From the NCBI GenBank assembly GCA_050743075.1, contig JBOGDS010000060.1:1-23772 (forward strand): a DNA stretch of 23,772 bases, written 5' to 3'. Positions 16,060 through 22,635 of the stretch are shown in pieces. A program made the position numbers and the translations under genes. Below the pieces are notes generated by a model that was given only the letters and a program-made list of their open reading frames with translations, did no database searches and was not told where the DNA came from. The stretch's first letter is position 1, and each line of letters begins with the position of its first letter. The DNA is from JBOGDS01 sp050743075 (GTDB lineage: Bacteria; Actinomycetota; Actinomycetes; Jiangellales; Jiangellaceae).

Positions 16060-18187
16060 GGCCACCCACGCTCCGGACGGACGACCGCTGCGCCTCCCGG
16101 ACGCTGGCGACGCCGGGGGGAAGGAACCGGCGGCCGGTCACGCGTTCCGATACCCCGGTGCGGTCCAGGTACGGCGTGATGCCGCCGAGGTGGAACGGCC
16201 AGCCGGCACCGAGGAGCAGGCACAGGTCGACGTCCTGGGGCTCGGCGACGACGCGGTCGTCGAGCATCAACTGGATCTCATCGGCGACGGCTTCGAGAGC
16301 GGCGGCCCTGACCTCGTCCTCGGAGAGCACCCTGTCGCCCTGCTGGAACAGAGCCTTGGTCTCGTCGTCGAGGTACGGCTCCCCCTGGGCGTCCCACGAC
16401 CAGATGCCCGCCTTGCCAGCGGCGACGAGGCGGCGCAGGTTCTCCGACACCCCGAACCGGTCGGGGAACGCCTCGTGCATCGTCTCGGCGACGTGCAGGG
16501 CGACGGCCGGCCCGACCAGCTGGAGCAACACGAGCGGCGACAGCGGCAGGCCGAGGGGCGCGAGCCCGCGGTCGGCCACGTCGACCGGCGTGCCCTGGTC
16601 CGCGGCCTTGGTGACCTCGCCGATGAGCCGGGTGAGGATGCGGTTGACGACGAACGCGGGCGCATCCTGGACGAGCACGCAGGACTTCTTCAGCGCCTTG
16701 CCGACTGCGAAGGCGGTGGCCAGCGCGGCGTCGTCGGTCTCCTGCGCACGGACGACCTCGAGCAGCGGAAGTACGGCCACGGGGTTGAAGAAGTGGAAGC
16801 CGACGACCCGCTCGGGGTGTTGTAGGCCGGTCGCCATCTCGGTCACCGAGAGCGACGACGTGTTGGTCGCGACCACACACTCCGCCGAGACCACGGCCTC
16901 GACCTCGGCGAACACCTGCTGCTTGACCTTCATCTCCTCGAAGACAGCCTCGAGCACGAAGTCGGCGTCGGCGAAGGCGGCCTTGTCGGTGCTGCCGGTG
17001 ACCAGGGCCTTGAGCCGGTTCGCCTGGTCGGCGGAGATGCGGCCCTTCCCGAGCAGCTTGTCTATCTCGCCGTGGACGTAGGCGACGCCCTTGTCCACGC
17101 GGTCCTGGTCCAGGTCGGTGAGGACCACCGGCACCTGGAGCCGGCGGACGAACAGCAGCCCGAGCTGGCCGGCCATCAGGCCGGCGCCGACGATACCGAC
17201 CTTGCCCACGGTGCGGGCGAGGCTCTGGTCAGGCGCGCCAACCGGCCGCTTGGCGCGACGCTGCACCAGGTCGAAGGCGTACACGCTGGCGCGGAACTCT
17301 TCGCTCATGACCAGGTCGCCGAGTGCCTCGTCCTCGGCGGCGAAGCCCTCGTCCCTGGTCGACGTCCGGGCCGACGAGATCAGCTCGAGCGCGCGGTACG
17401 GAGCGGGTGCCGCGCCGTGCACCTTCGCGTCGGCGACGGCCCGTCCGTGTGCGACCGCGGCCTCCCAGGCAGGCTCGTCGCGGTCGACCTCGGGCCGGTC
17501 GACGGTGACGTCGCCGCGGAGCACCCCGGCCGTCCAGCGCAGCGATTGCTCGAGGAAGTCGGCACCGTCGAAGATCGCGTCGGCGATGCCCATGTCGACG
17601 ACCTCGCGACCGGTCAGCATCCGGTTCTGGTTGAGGGCGTTCTCGATGATGACCTCGACCGCGCGCCCCGGCCCGACCAAGTTGGGCAGCAGCCACGAAC
17701 CGCCCCAACCGGGAACGAGTCCCAGGAAGGTCTCCGGCAGCGCCACGCCAGGGACCGCTGTGTGGACCGTGCGGAAGGTGCTGTTCAACGCGACTTCGAG
17801 GCCGCCGCCGAGGGCCAGGCCGTTGACGAACGCGAACGTCGGCACCGGCCCGTCGCCGAGACGAGCGAACACGCGGTGCCCGAGCCGGCCGATCTCCAGG
17901 GCCTGCTCGCGCTCGGTCACCAGGGCGACGCCCCTGACGTCGGCACCCGCCGCGAGGATGAACGGCTTGCCGGTGAGGCAGACTGCGACGAGGCCCGGCT
18001 CGGCGTAGGCCGTGTCGATCGCGCGGTCGAGCTCGAGGAGGCTGGCCGGCCCGAACGTGTTGGGCTTGGTGTGGTCGTGCCCGTTGTCCAGGGTGATCAG
18101 CGCCGCCTTGCCGGCGCCCAGCGGCAGCTCGACGAACCGGGCCAGCGCCCTGGTGACGACCTCGCCCGGAAGTTCAGAGCTGGCCAT
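16025..18187 (-). CDS. fadB: Fatty oxidation multifunctional protein, alpha subunit (enoyl-CoA hydratase / 3-hydroxyacyl-CoA dehydrogenase)
   Basis: This 720-residue protein carries out the hydratase and NAD-dependent dehydrogenase steps of beta-oxidation. The N-terminal crotonase domain (~1-290) has GKPFILAAGADVRG, NGLALGGGLEVALN and LPETFLGLVPGWGGSWLLP with the two catalytic glutamates. The 3-hydroxyacyl-CoA dehydrogenase NAD domain (~330-510) starts at GKVGIVGAGLMAGQLGLLF and includes NTSSLSVTEMA and GFHFFNPVAVLPLLEVV. The C-terminal domain includes DAPAFVVNRILTRL and ends near GVSERVTGRRFLPPGVASV. About 24 further residues are not typical of the family and read through the intergenic region. 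The start overlaps the fadA stop as TGATG, so the FadA-FadB complex is translated from one message. Confidence 0.92.
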   Translation of the reverse strand: MASSELPGEVVTRALARFVELPLGAGKAALITLDNGHDHTKPNTFGPASLLELDRAIDTAYAEPGLVAVCLTGKPFILAAGADVRGVALVTEREQALEIGRLGHRVFARLGDGPVPTFAFVNGLALGGGLEVALNSTFRTVHTAVPGVALPETFLGLVPGWGGSWLLPNLVGPGRAVEVIIENALNQNRMLTGREVVDMGIADAIFDGADFLEQSLRWTAGVLRGDVTVDRPEVDRDEPAWEAAVAHGRAVADAKVHGAAPAPYRALELISSARTSTRDEGFAAEDEALGDLVMSEEFRASVYAFDLVQRRAKRPVGAPDQSLARTVGKVGIVGAGLMAGQLGLLFVRRLQVPVVLTDLDQDRVDKGVAYVHGEIDKLLGKGRISADQANRLKALVTGSTDKAAFADADFVLEAVFEEMKVKQQVFAEVEAVVSAECVVATNTSSLSVTEMATGLQHPERVVGFHFFNPVAVLPLLEVVRAQETDDAALATAFAVGKALKKSCVLVQDAPAFVVNRILTRLIGEVTKAADQGTPVDVADRGLAPLGLPLSPLVLLQLVGPAVALHVAETMHEAFPDRFGVSENLRRLVAAGKAGIWSWDAQGEPYLDDETKALFQQGDRVLSEDEVRAAALEAVADEIQLMLDDRVVAEPQDVDLCLLLGAGWPFHLGGITPYLDRTGVSERVTGRRFLPPGVASVREAQRSSVRSVGGLQSDPSELPTP

Positions 18188-19449
18188 CAGGCGGCCGCCT
18201 CCGTCGTGTCGTCGGCCCCGGAGTCGGCCCCGGAGTCGGCCCCGGAGTCGGCATGGTGCGGGTTCTCCCACACGACGGTCCCGCCCATGCCGATGCCGAT
18301 GCACATCGTGGTGATCCCGTAGCGGACCTCGGGGCGATCCTCGAACGCGCGCGCGAGTTGTGTCATCAACCGGACGCCGGACGAGGCCAGCGGGTGGCCG
18401 AGCGCGATGGCGCCGCCGTACGGGTTGACCCGCGGGTCGTCGTCGGCGATGCCGTAGTGGTCGAGGAACGCCAGCACCTGGACCGCGAAGGCCTCGTTGA
18501 TCTCGATCAGGCCGATGTCGGCCATCGAGAGGCCCGCCTGCGTGAGCGCCTTGTCCGTGGCCGGAACCGGGCCGACGCCCATCAGCTCGGGCTCGACACC
18601 GGCGAACGAGTAGGAGACGAGCCGCATCTTCGGTGTCAGGCCCAGCTCTGCTGCGGCATCGGCCGACGCGAGGAGTGCGGCGGTGGCCCCGTCGTTGAGG
18701 CCCGCGGAGTTGCCCGCGGTGACCCGCCCGTGCGGCCGGAACGGCGTCTTGAGTGCCGCCAGGTCCTCGACGGTGGTGCCTGGCCGCGGCGGCTCGTCGG
18801 CTGTGGCCAGCCCCCAGCCCTGCTCGGCGCTGCGCGTCGCGACCGGAACCAGGTCGGGCTGCACCTTGCCGTCGGCGTACGCCTTGGCCAGCTTGGCCTG
18901 GCTGGCGGCGGCAAACGCGTCGGCCCTCTCCTTGGTCAGCTGGGGGAACCGGTCGTGCAGGTTCTCAGCGGTCTGGCCCATGACCAGCGCGCTGGGGTCG
19001 ACGAGCTTCTCGGCCAGGAAGCGCGGGTTGGGATCGACGCCGTCACCCATGGGGTGCCTGCCCATGTGCTCCACCCCTGCCGCGATCACCACGTCGTACG
19101 CGCCGAAGGCGATGCCGGCTGCCGTCGTCGTGACCGCGGTCATCGCGCCCGCGCACATCCGGTCGATCGCATAGCCCGGCACGGACTTCGGCAGCCCGGC
19201 GAGCAGCGCGGCGGTGCGCCCGATGGTCAGCCCTTGGTCGCCGATCTGGGTCGTCGCCGCCACGGCGACGTCGTCGACCCTCTCGGGCGGGAGTGACGGG
19301 TTGCGCCGGAGCAGCTCGCGGATGCACTTCACGACGAGGTCGTCGGCGCGGGTCTCGTAGTACATCCCGGTGGGTCCGGCCTTGCCGAACGGGGTACGGA
19401 CGCCGTCGACGAAGACGACGTCGCGGAGCTGGCGGCTCTGACGCGACAC
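18187..19449 (-). CDS. fadA: Acetyl-CoA acyltransferase (3-ketoacyl-CoA thiolase)
   Basis: FadA cleaves 3-ketoacyl-CoA with CoA to release acetyl-CoA, the last step of beta-oxidation. The 420-residue protein has the thiolase nucleophile C99 (IDRMCAGAMTAV), GNSAGLNDGA, NEAFAVQVL, H352 (GGAIALGHPLASSG) and the C-terminal acid/base C383 (TMCIGIGMGG). GTG 19449 has AAGGAGG five bases upstream and begins VSRQSRQLRDVVFVDGVRTPFG, the family start. The C-terminus carries an unusual SGADSGADSGADD tail after the conserved GTVVWENPHH, encoded by a 12-bp tandem repeat. It is first gene of the fadAB operon. Confidence 0.95.
   Translation of the reverse strand: MSRQSRQLRDVVFVDGVRTPFGKAGPTGMYYETRADDLVVKCIRELLRRNPSLPPERVDDVAVAATTQIGDQGLTIGRTAALLAGLPKSVPGYAIDRMCAGAMTAVTTTAAGIAFGAYDVVIAAGVEHMGRHPMGDGVDPNPRFLAEKLVDPSALVMGQTAENLHDRFPQLTKERADAFAAASQAKLAKAYADGKVQPDLVPVATRSAEQGWGLATADEPPRPGTTVEDLAALKTPFRPHGRVTAGNSAGLNDGATAALLASADAAAELGLTPKMRLVSYSFAGVEPELMGVGPVPATDKALTQAGLSMADIGLIEINEAFAVQVLAFLDHYGIADDDPRVNPYGGAIALGHPLASSGVRLMTQLARAFEDRPEVRYGITTMCIGIGMGGTVVWENPHHADSGADSGADSGADDTTEAAA
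18211..18252 (+). repeat. 12-bp tandem repeat in the fadA 3' end, 3.5 copies
   Basis: GTCGGCCCCGGA is repeated three times perfectly, plus a half copy. On the minus strand it encodes the SGAD repeats of the FadA C-terminal tail. Copies are identical at the DNA level, which points to recent slippage. Confidence 0.85.
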
Positions 19450-19474
19450 GAGGGCCTCCTTCAGTCCTGATCCG

Positions 19475-19492
19475 ATGCTACTCGCCGGTAAC
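19475..19492 (-). promoter_or_regulatory. fadAB promoter -10 and overlapping imperfect palindrome
   Basis: On the minus strand TAGCAT (19480-19475) is a good -10 box 26 bases before GTG 19449. It overlaps GTTACCGGCGAGTAGC (19492-19477), an imperfect inverted repeat with TAC...GTA arms. Its form resembles TetR-type operators seen upstream of actinobacterial fatty-acid degradation genes. The operator role is inference. Confidence 0.35.
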
Positions 19493-19510
19493 CCTGTTGG
19501 TACACGAGCT

Positions 19511-20239
19511 TCAGGTGAGACTCGGCGGCGGGTTGGGGTGGGCTGGCAGGTTGCGGGTGGCCTCGCGGGCCGAGAGTGGGGAGAGGCGCCGCCGGTATGC
19601 CGCGACAAAGGCATGGACCCAGCCGGGATCGGTCTTCGCGTGCTCGCGCAACGCCCAGCCGATGCCCTTACGCAGGAAGAAGTCCGGGTCGTCGGCGTTC
19701 GCGAGGACGCACTCGGCGAGGAGCCCCGTGTCCGTGGCTTCGCGCGACCCGATCTGGCAGATCACCGACGCCCGCCGCCGCCACCGGTCCGGGTCGCGCG
19801 ACCAGCGCCGGACGACGCGGGCAAGGTCCTTCGGGTGTGCGCGCACGAGCGGCCCCAGCAGCTTGATCGCGATCTCGTCGACATGGTCCCACCAGGCGCC
19901 AGTGACGATGAGGTGGTCGTAGAGCGGGAGCGAGCGCAGATCGGTGGCCCACTCGGTGTACGCGCGATGCCGGGCGAGGTCGGTCGCGGCGTACCGATCC
20001 TCCCGGTACTCGGCGTCGTCCCAGAGTGTGCGGATGGTGGACTCCCACGTCTCCCGGTCGGTGAGGCGGTGCGCCCGAAAGACCCCTCGTAGGGCGGCGA
20101 CCCGGGCCGGCTTCTGCACGCCCCGGTTGGGCATCGGCGACTTCACGTAGGCCTGCATGGGCGCGGACTTCTCGGGGTCCGCAACGGCCGCCAGGGCGGC
20201 ACGTACGTCTTCCACGAGGGACAACGACGGGCCCGCCAT
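19511..20239 (-). CDS. AlkD-like DNA alkylation repair glycosylase
   Basis: This 242-residue all-helical HEAT-like protein would excise N3- and N7-alkylated purines from DNA in base excision repair. The residues corresponding to Bacillus cereus AlkD W109, D113 and W187 are present with exactly the same spacing, as W117, D121 (GAWWDHVDEIA) and W195 (RKGIGWALREH). The N-terminus shows the usual YVKSPMPNRGVQKP and the length fits the family. A -10 box six bases before the ATG suggests leaderless expression independent of the gene behind it. The 3' end lies 61 bases from the fadA start, in the same direction. Confidence 0.9.
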   Translation of the reverse strand: MAGPSLSLVEDVRAALAAVADPEKSAPMQAYVKSPMPNRGVQKPARVAALRGVFRAHRLTDRETWESTIRTLWDDAEYREDRYAATDLARHRAYTEWATDLRSLPLYDHLIVTGAWWDHVDEIAIKLLGPLVRAHPKDLARVVRRWSRDPDRWRRRASVICQIGSREATDTGLLAECVLANADDPDFFLRKGIGWALREHAKTDPGWVHAFVAAYRRRLSPLSAREATRNLPAHPNPPPSLT

Positions 20240-20245
20240 CGGGTC

Positions 20246-20251
20246 AATCTA
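20246..20251 (-). promoter_or_regulatory. -10 box of the AlkD-like gene
   Basis: TAGATT on the minus strand is followed by six bases and ATG 20239, the leaderless layout. It lies within the 28-base gap after the FhuF-like gene. Confidence 0.4.
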
Positions 20252-20267
20252 GAGGCTGCCGTCCACG

Positions 20268-21011
20268 TCAGTGCCGAGTCACGCAGCACGAGACGCAGTA
20301 CGTGCCACGTCCGCTTCCTCCGGTGAACCACAGGCAGCACGTGCGTCGCTGCACCCGAGGCCCTCCGGCTGCGTCGACCACGTCAACCAGGTCGCGGACC
20401 CGGTCGCCGAACGCGCTCAGCACCCGCCGTGCCGCCCCCGCCCGCTGGTCGGCCGATCCGAAGGGGAGCAGGAGCACCGGCTGGACGATCGCTTCCGCCG
20501 CCGAACCCCACAGCGCCCGCTCCCCGACTCTCGTGGCCAGGTGCCAGGCCGACACCACGGCGGCAAGGTGGTCGTCGAGCAGGGCCGCATCGGCGGCGGC
20601 GAGCAGGGAGTCCGGGTCGTCGAGGACGCGGGCCTGCCGGTGTCCGGCGGCCGGGTCATCCGGGAGGAGGGCGACGGGCGTGTCGGTGAGGTCGAAGCGC
20701 ACGTACGGCAGCCGGCTCGCGATGCCCACCCGGACGGTGCCGATCTCCGGTAGGGCGACGCGTCGATGGAGCCCCCAGCCGACGATCACTGGAACGGCGA
20801 CGGCCCATGCGTAGCCCTTGAACGCGAGCGCCGCCGCCGCGTGCGGCCCGACTCCCCAGCGGCGCGCGGCCGCGCCGATCAGGTCGTGCAGGACGCCGCC
20901 GTCGGGGTTGGCGAGCCAGCTGGCCGGGTACCAATCCGCGTCGGCGTCGGGACCGAGGCGGGCCAGCGGCGCCCCATGGGCGAGTTCCGACACGGACGCC
21001 AGCACCGGCAC
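20268..21011 (-). CDS. FhuF-like (2Fe-2S) siderophore-iron reductase
   Basis: This protein of at least 247 residues resembles FhuF-type ferric-siderophore reductases. The domain includes WYPASWLANPDGGVLHDLIGAAARRWG and ends in the cluster motif RRTCCLWF...GTYC..C: C225, C226, C239 and C242 bind the 2Fe-2S cluster. The second-to-third cysteine spacing (12) is slightly longer than the ten I remember for FhuF. It would release iron from siderophores by reducing Fe(III) in the cytoplasm. The start is uncertain. GTG 21011 has no ribosome site; the frame is open further upstream, and an ATC codon at 21092-21090 (ISAATQDHVTTRG) has AGAGGA six bases before it, giving 274 residues. An iron box lies upstream. 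Confidence 0.8.
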   Translation of the reverse strand: MPVLASVSELAHGAPLARLGPDADADWYPASWLANPDGGVLHDLIGAAARRWGVGPHAAAALAFKGYAWAVAVPVIVGWGLHRRVALPEIGTVRVGIASRLPYVRFDLTDTPVALLPDDPAAGHRQARVLDDPDSLLAAADAALLDDHLAAVVSAWHLATRVGERALWGSAAEAIVQPVLLLPFGSADQRAGAARRVLSAFGDRVRDLVDVVDAAGGPRVQRRTCCLWFTGGSGRGTYCVSCCVTRH

Positions 21012-21134
21012 CAGCGGGTGTTCGCTGGCGACCCTGATCGGCGCGGCGCCGCCACCGCGGGTGGTGACGTGGTCCTGGGTGGCGGCGGAGATCGGTCGTC
21101 CTCTCGGGGGCGGCTCATACGTGCGGCACGATGG

Positions 21135-21154
21135 CTTAGGTTAGCCTAAGCGAA
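21135..21154. promoter_or_regulatory. IdeR/DmdR-type iron box
   Basis: TTAGGTTAGCCTAAGCGAA at 21136-21154 matches 16 of 19 bases of the actinobacterial iron-box consensus TTAGGTTAGGCTAACCTAA, and CTTAGG-TTAG-CCTAAG (21135-21150) is a perfect palindrome. Fe(II)-loaded IdeR or DmdR1 should repress from it. It lies upstream of the FhuF-like gene (minus) and 83 bases upstream of the FAD oxidoreductase gene (plus). The FhuF-like gene is the sensible target. Confidence 0.8.
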
Positions 21155-21220
21155 GCTAGGACTCGTGACACGCGTGTTCCTGAAGATCACCAATAGGCCG
21201 CACAGTCGGCGCACCGGCGA

Positions 21221-21226
21221 TAGGCT
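21221..21226 (+). promoter_or_regulatory. -10 box of the FAD oxidoreductase gene
   Basis: TAGGCT lies 11 bases before ATG 21238, predicting a leader of only about four bases. No Shine-Dalgarno sequence is seen. Confidence 0.4.
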
Positions 21227-21237
21227 CAGTGCAACCC

Positions 21238-22635
21238 ATGAGCGAATCGCACGATCTCGTCGTCCTCGGCGCCGGCCCGGCGGGGCTCGCGGCGGCCTGG
21301 CGGGCTGCGTTGCGCGGGCTCAAGGTCACCCTGCTGGAGCGGTCCGACCGGGTCGGCGGGCTGGCCGGGTCGTTCGAGGTCGCCGGGATGCGGGTCGACC
21401 ACGGCTCGCACCGGCTGCATCCCTCGACTCCGAAGCAACTGCTGACCGACCTGCGGGGCCTGCTCGGTGACGACTTGCAGACCCGGCCACGGAACGGCCG
21501 GCTGCGTGTGGCCGGACGCTGGGTGGGCTTCCCGTTGCGGGCGGGCGAGTTGGCCCGGGAGCTACCAGCGCCGCTGCTGGCAAGGGTTGTACGGGAGTCG
21601 GCCACCGCGCCGCTGCGCCGGGCCCGCGACGACACGTACGCCGATGTGCTCCGCGCCGGCCTCGGGCCCACGCTCTACGACTCGCTGTACGCACCGTACG
21701 CCGAGAAGCTCTGGGGCATCTCGGGCGACCGGATCAGCGGCGTGCAGGCTCGTCGCCGGGTGTCGGCCGACACTGCCTGGAAGATCGCCGGCCGGCTGCT
21801 TCGCGGCAGCCGTGGCGACGGGCAGGGCAGGATCTTCTTCTATCCACGGCGTGGGTTCGGTCAGATCGTCGAGGCGCTGGCCGACGCCGCCTCGGCCGCA
21901 GGCGCCGAGATCCGGCTCGAGGCCGAGGTCGACGGCGTCCGGGTCTCCGAGGACGAGGTCGTGGTGAGCACGCAGGACGGCGACGTCGTGACGGCGCGGC
22001 GCGCGTTCTCGACGCTGCCCCTGCCGGTGCTGGCGAGGATCTCGCGGCCGGCCCCGTCCCTCGCCGACGTGGAGTCGGCCACGCGGCTGCGGTTCCGCGC
22101 CATGCTCCTGGTCTACGTCGTGCACGGCGGCGGGCGGTGGACGCCGTTCGACGCCCACTACATCCCCGGTCCGGAGACCCCGATCACCCGGATCTCCGAG
22201 CCGGCGAACTACCGCGACAGCGCCGACGACCCCTCGGACCGGTCGGTGCTGTGCGCCGAGATCCCGTGCGCGATGACCGACGAGGTCTGGGGGCTCGGCG
22301 ACGAGTCGCTGGGCGATGTCGTCGACGAGGCGCTCGCGCGGGCAGGTCTGCCCGCGGTGAACCGGTCACACGTCGAGACCCGCAGGCTGGGCCAGGTGTA
22401 CCCGGTGTACCGCGTGGGCTTCGAGGGCGACCTCGCCGGTGTGGACCGGTGGGCGCGGATGCTGCGGCGGGTCGTGACCTTCGGCCGGCAGGGGCTGTTC
22501 GCGCACGACAACACCCACCACGCCCTGATGATGGCCTACGACGCCGTCGACGCCCTCCGGGACGACGGCCGGTTCGACCGCTACGCCTGGACGGCCGCCC
22601 GCGAGCGGTACGACCACCACGTCGTCGAGGACTGA
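21238..22635 (+). CDS. FAD-dependent amine oxidase/protoporphyrinogen-oxidase-like oxidoreductase
   Basis: This 465-residue flavoprotein starts with a classic FAD Rossmann motif, VVLGAGPAGLAAAWRAALRGLKVTLLERSDRVGGLAGSF (GxGxxG with Glu at the end of strand 2). It continues with MRVDHGSHRLHPS, SLYAPYAEKLWGISGDRIS, FFYPRRGFGQIVEALADAASAAGAEI and a C-terminal FAD segment around RRVVTFGRQGLFAHDNTHHALMMAYDAVDAL. The fold is the amine oxidase / UDP-galactopyranose mutase / HemY superfamily. It is unlikely to be HemY itself, as no heme genes are nearby. The convergent glycosyltransferase suggests a role in lipid-linked sugar or polyprenyl metabolism, which is inference. ATG 21238 fits the family; GTG 21229 is an in-frame alternative. 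Confidence 0.8.
   Translation: MSESHDLVVLGAGPAGLAAAWRAALRGLKVTLLERSDRVGGLAGSFEVAGMRVDHGSHRLHPSTPKQLLTDLRGLLGDDLQTRPRNGRLRVAGRWVGFPLRAGELARELPAPLLARVVRESATAPLRRARDDTYADVLRAGLGPTLYDSLYAPYAEKLWGISGDRISGVQARRRVSADTAWKIAGRLLRGSRGDGQGRIFFYPRRGFGQIVEALADAASAAGAEIRLEAEVDGVRVSEDEVVVSTQDGDVVTARRAFSTLPLPVLARISRPAPSLADVESATRLRFRAMLLVYVVHGGGRWTPFDAHYIPGPETPITRISEPANYRDSADDPSDRSVLCAEIPCAMTDEVWGLGDESLGDVVDEALARAGLPAVNRSHVETRRLGQVYPVYRVGFEGDLAGVDRWARMLRRVVTFGRQGLFAHDNTHHALMMAYDAVDALRDDGRFDRYAWTAARERYDHHVVED

Noticed and set aside
21238..22635. HemY-type protoporphyrinogen oxidase assignment
   Set aside because: The superfamily matches, but sequence details and the lack of heme genes nearby do not support a heme biosynthesis role.
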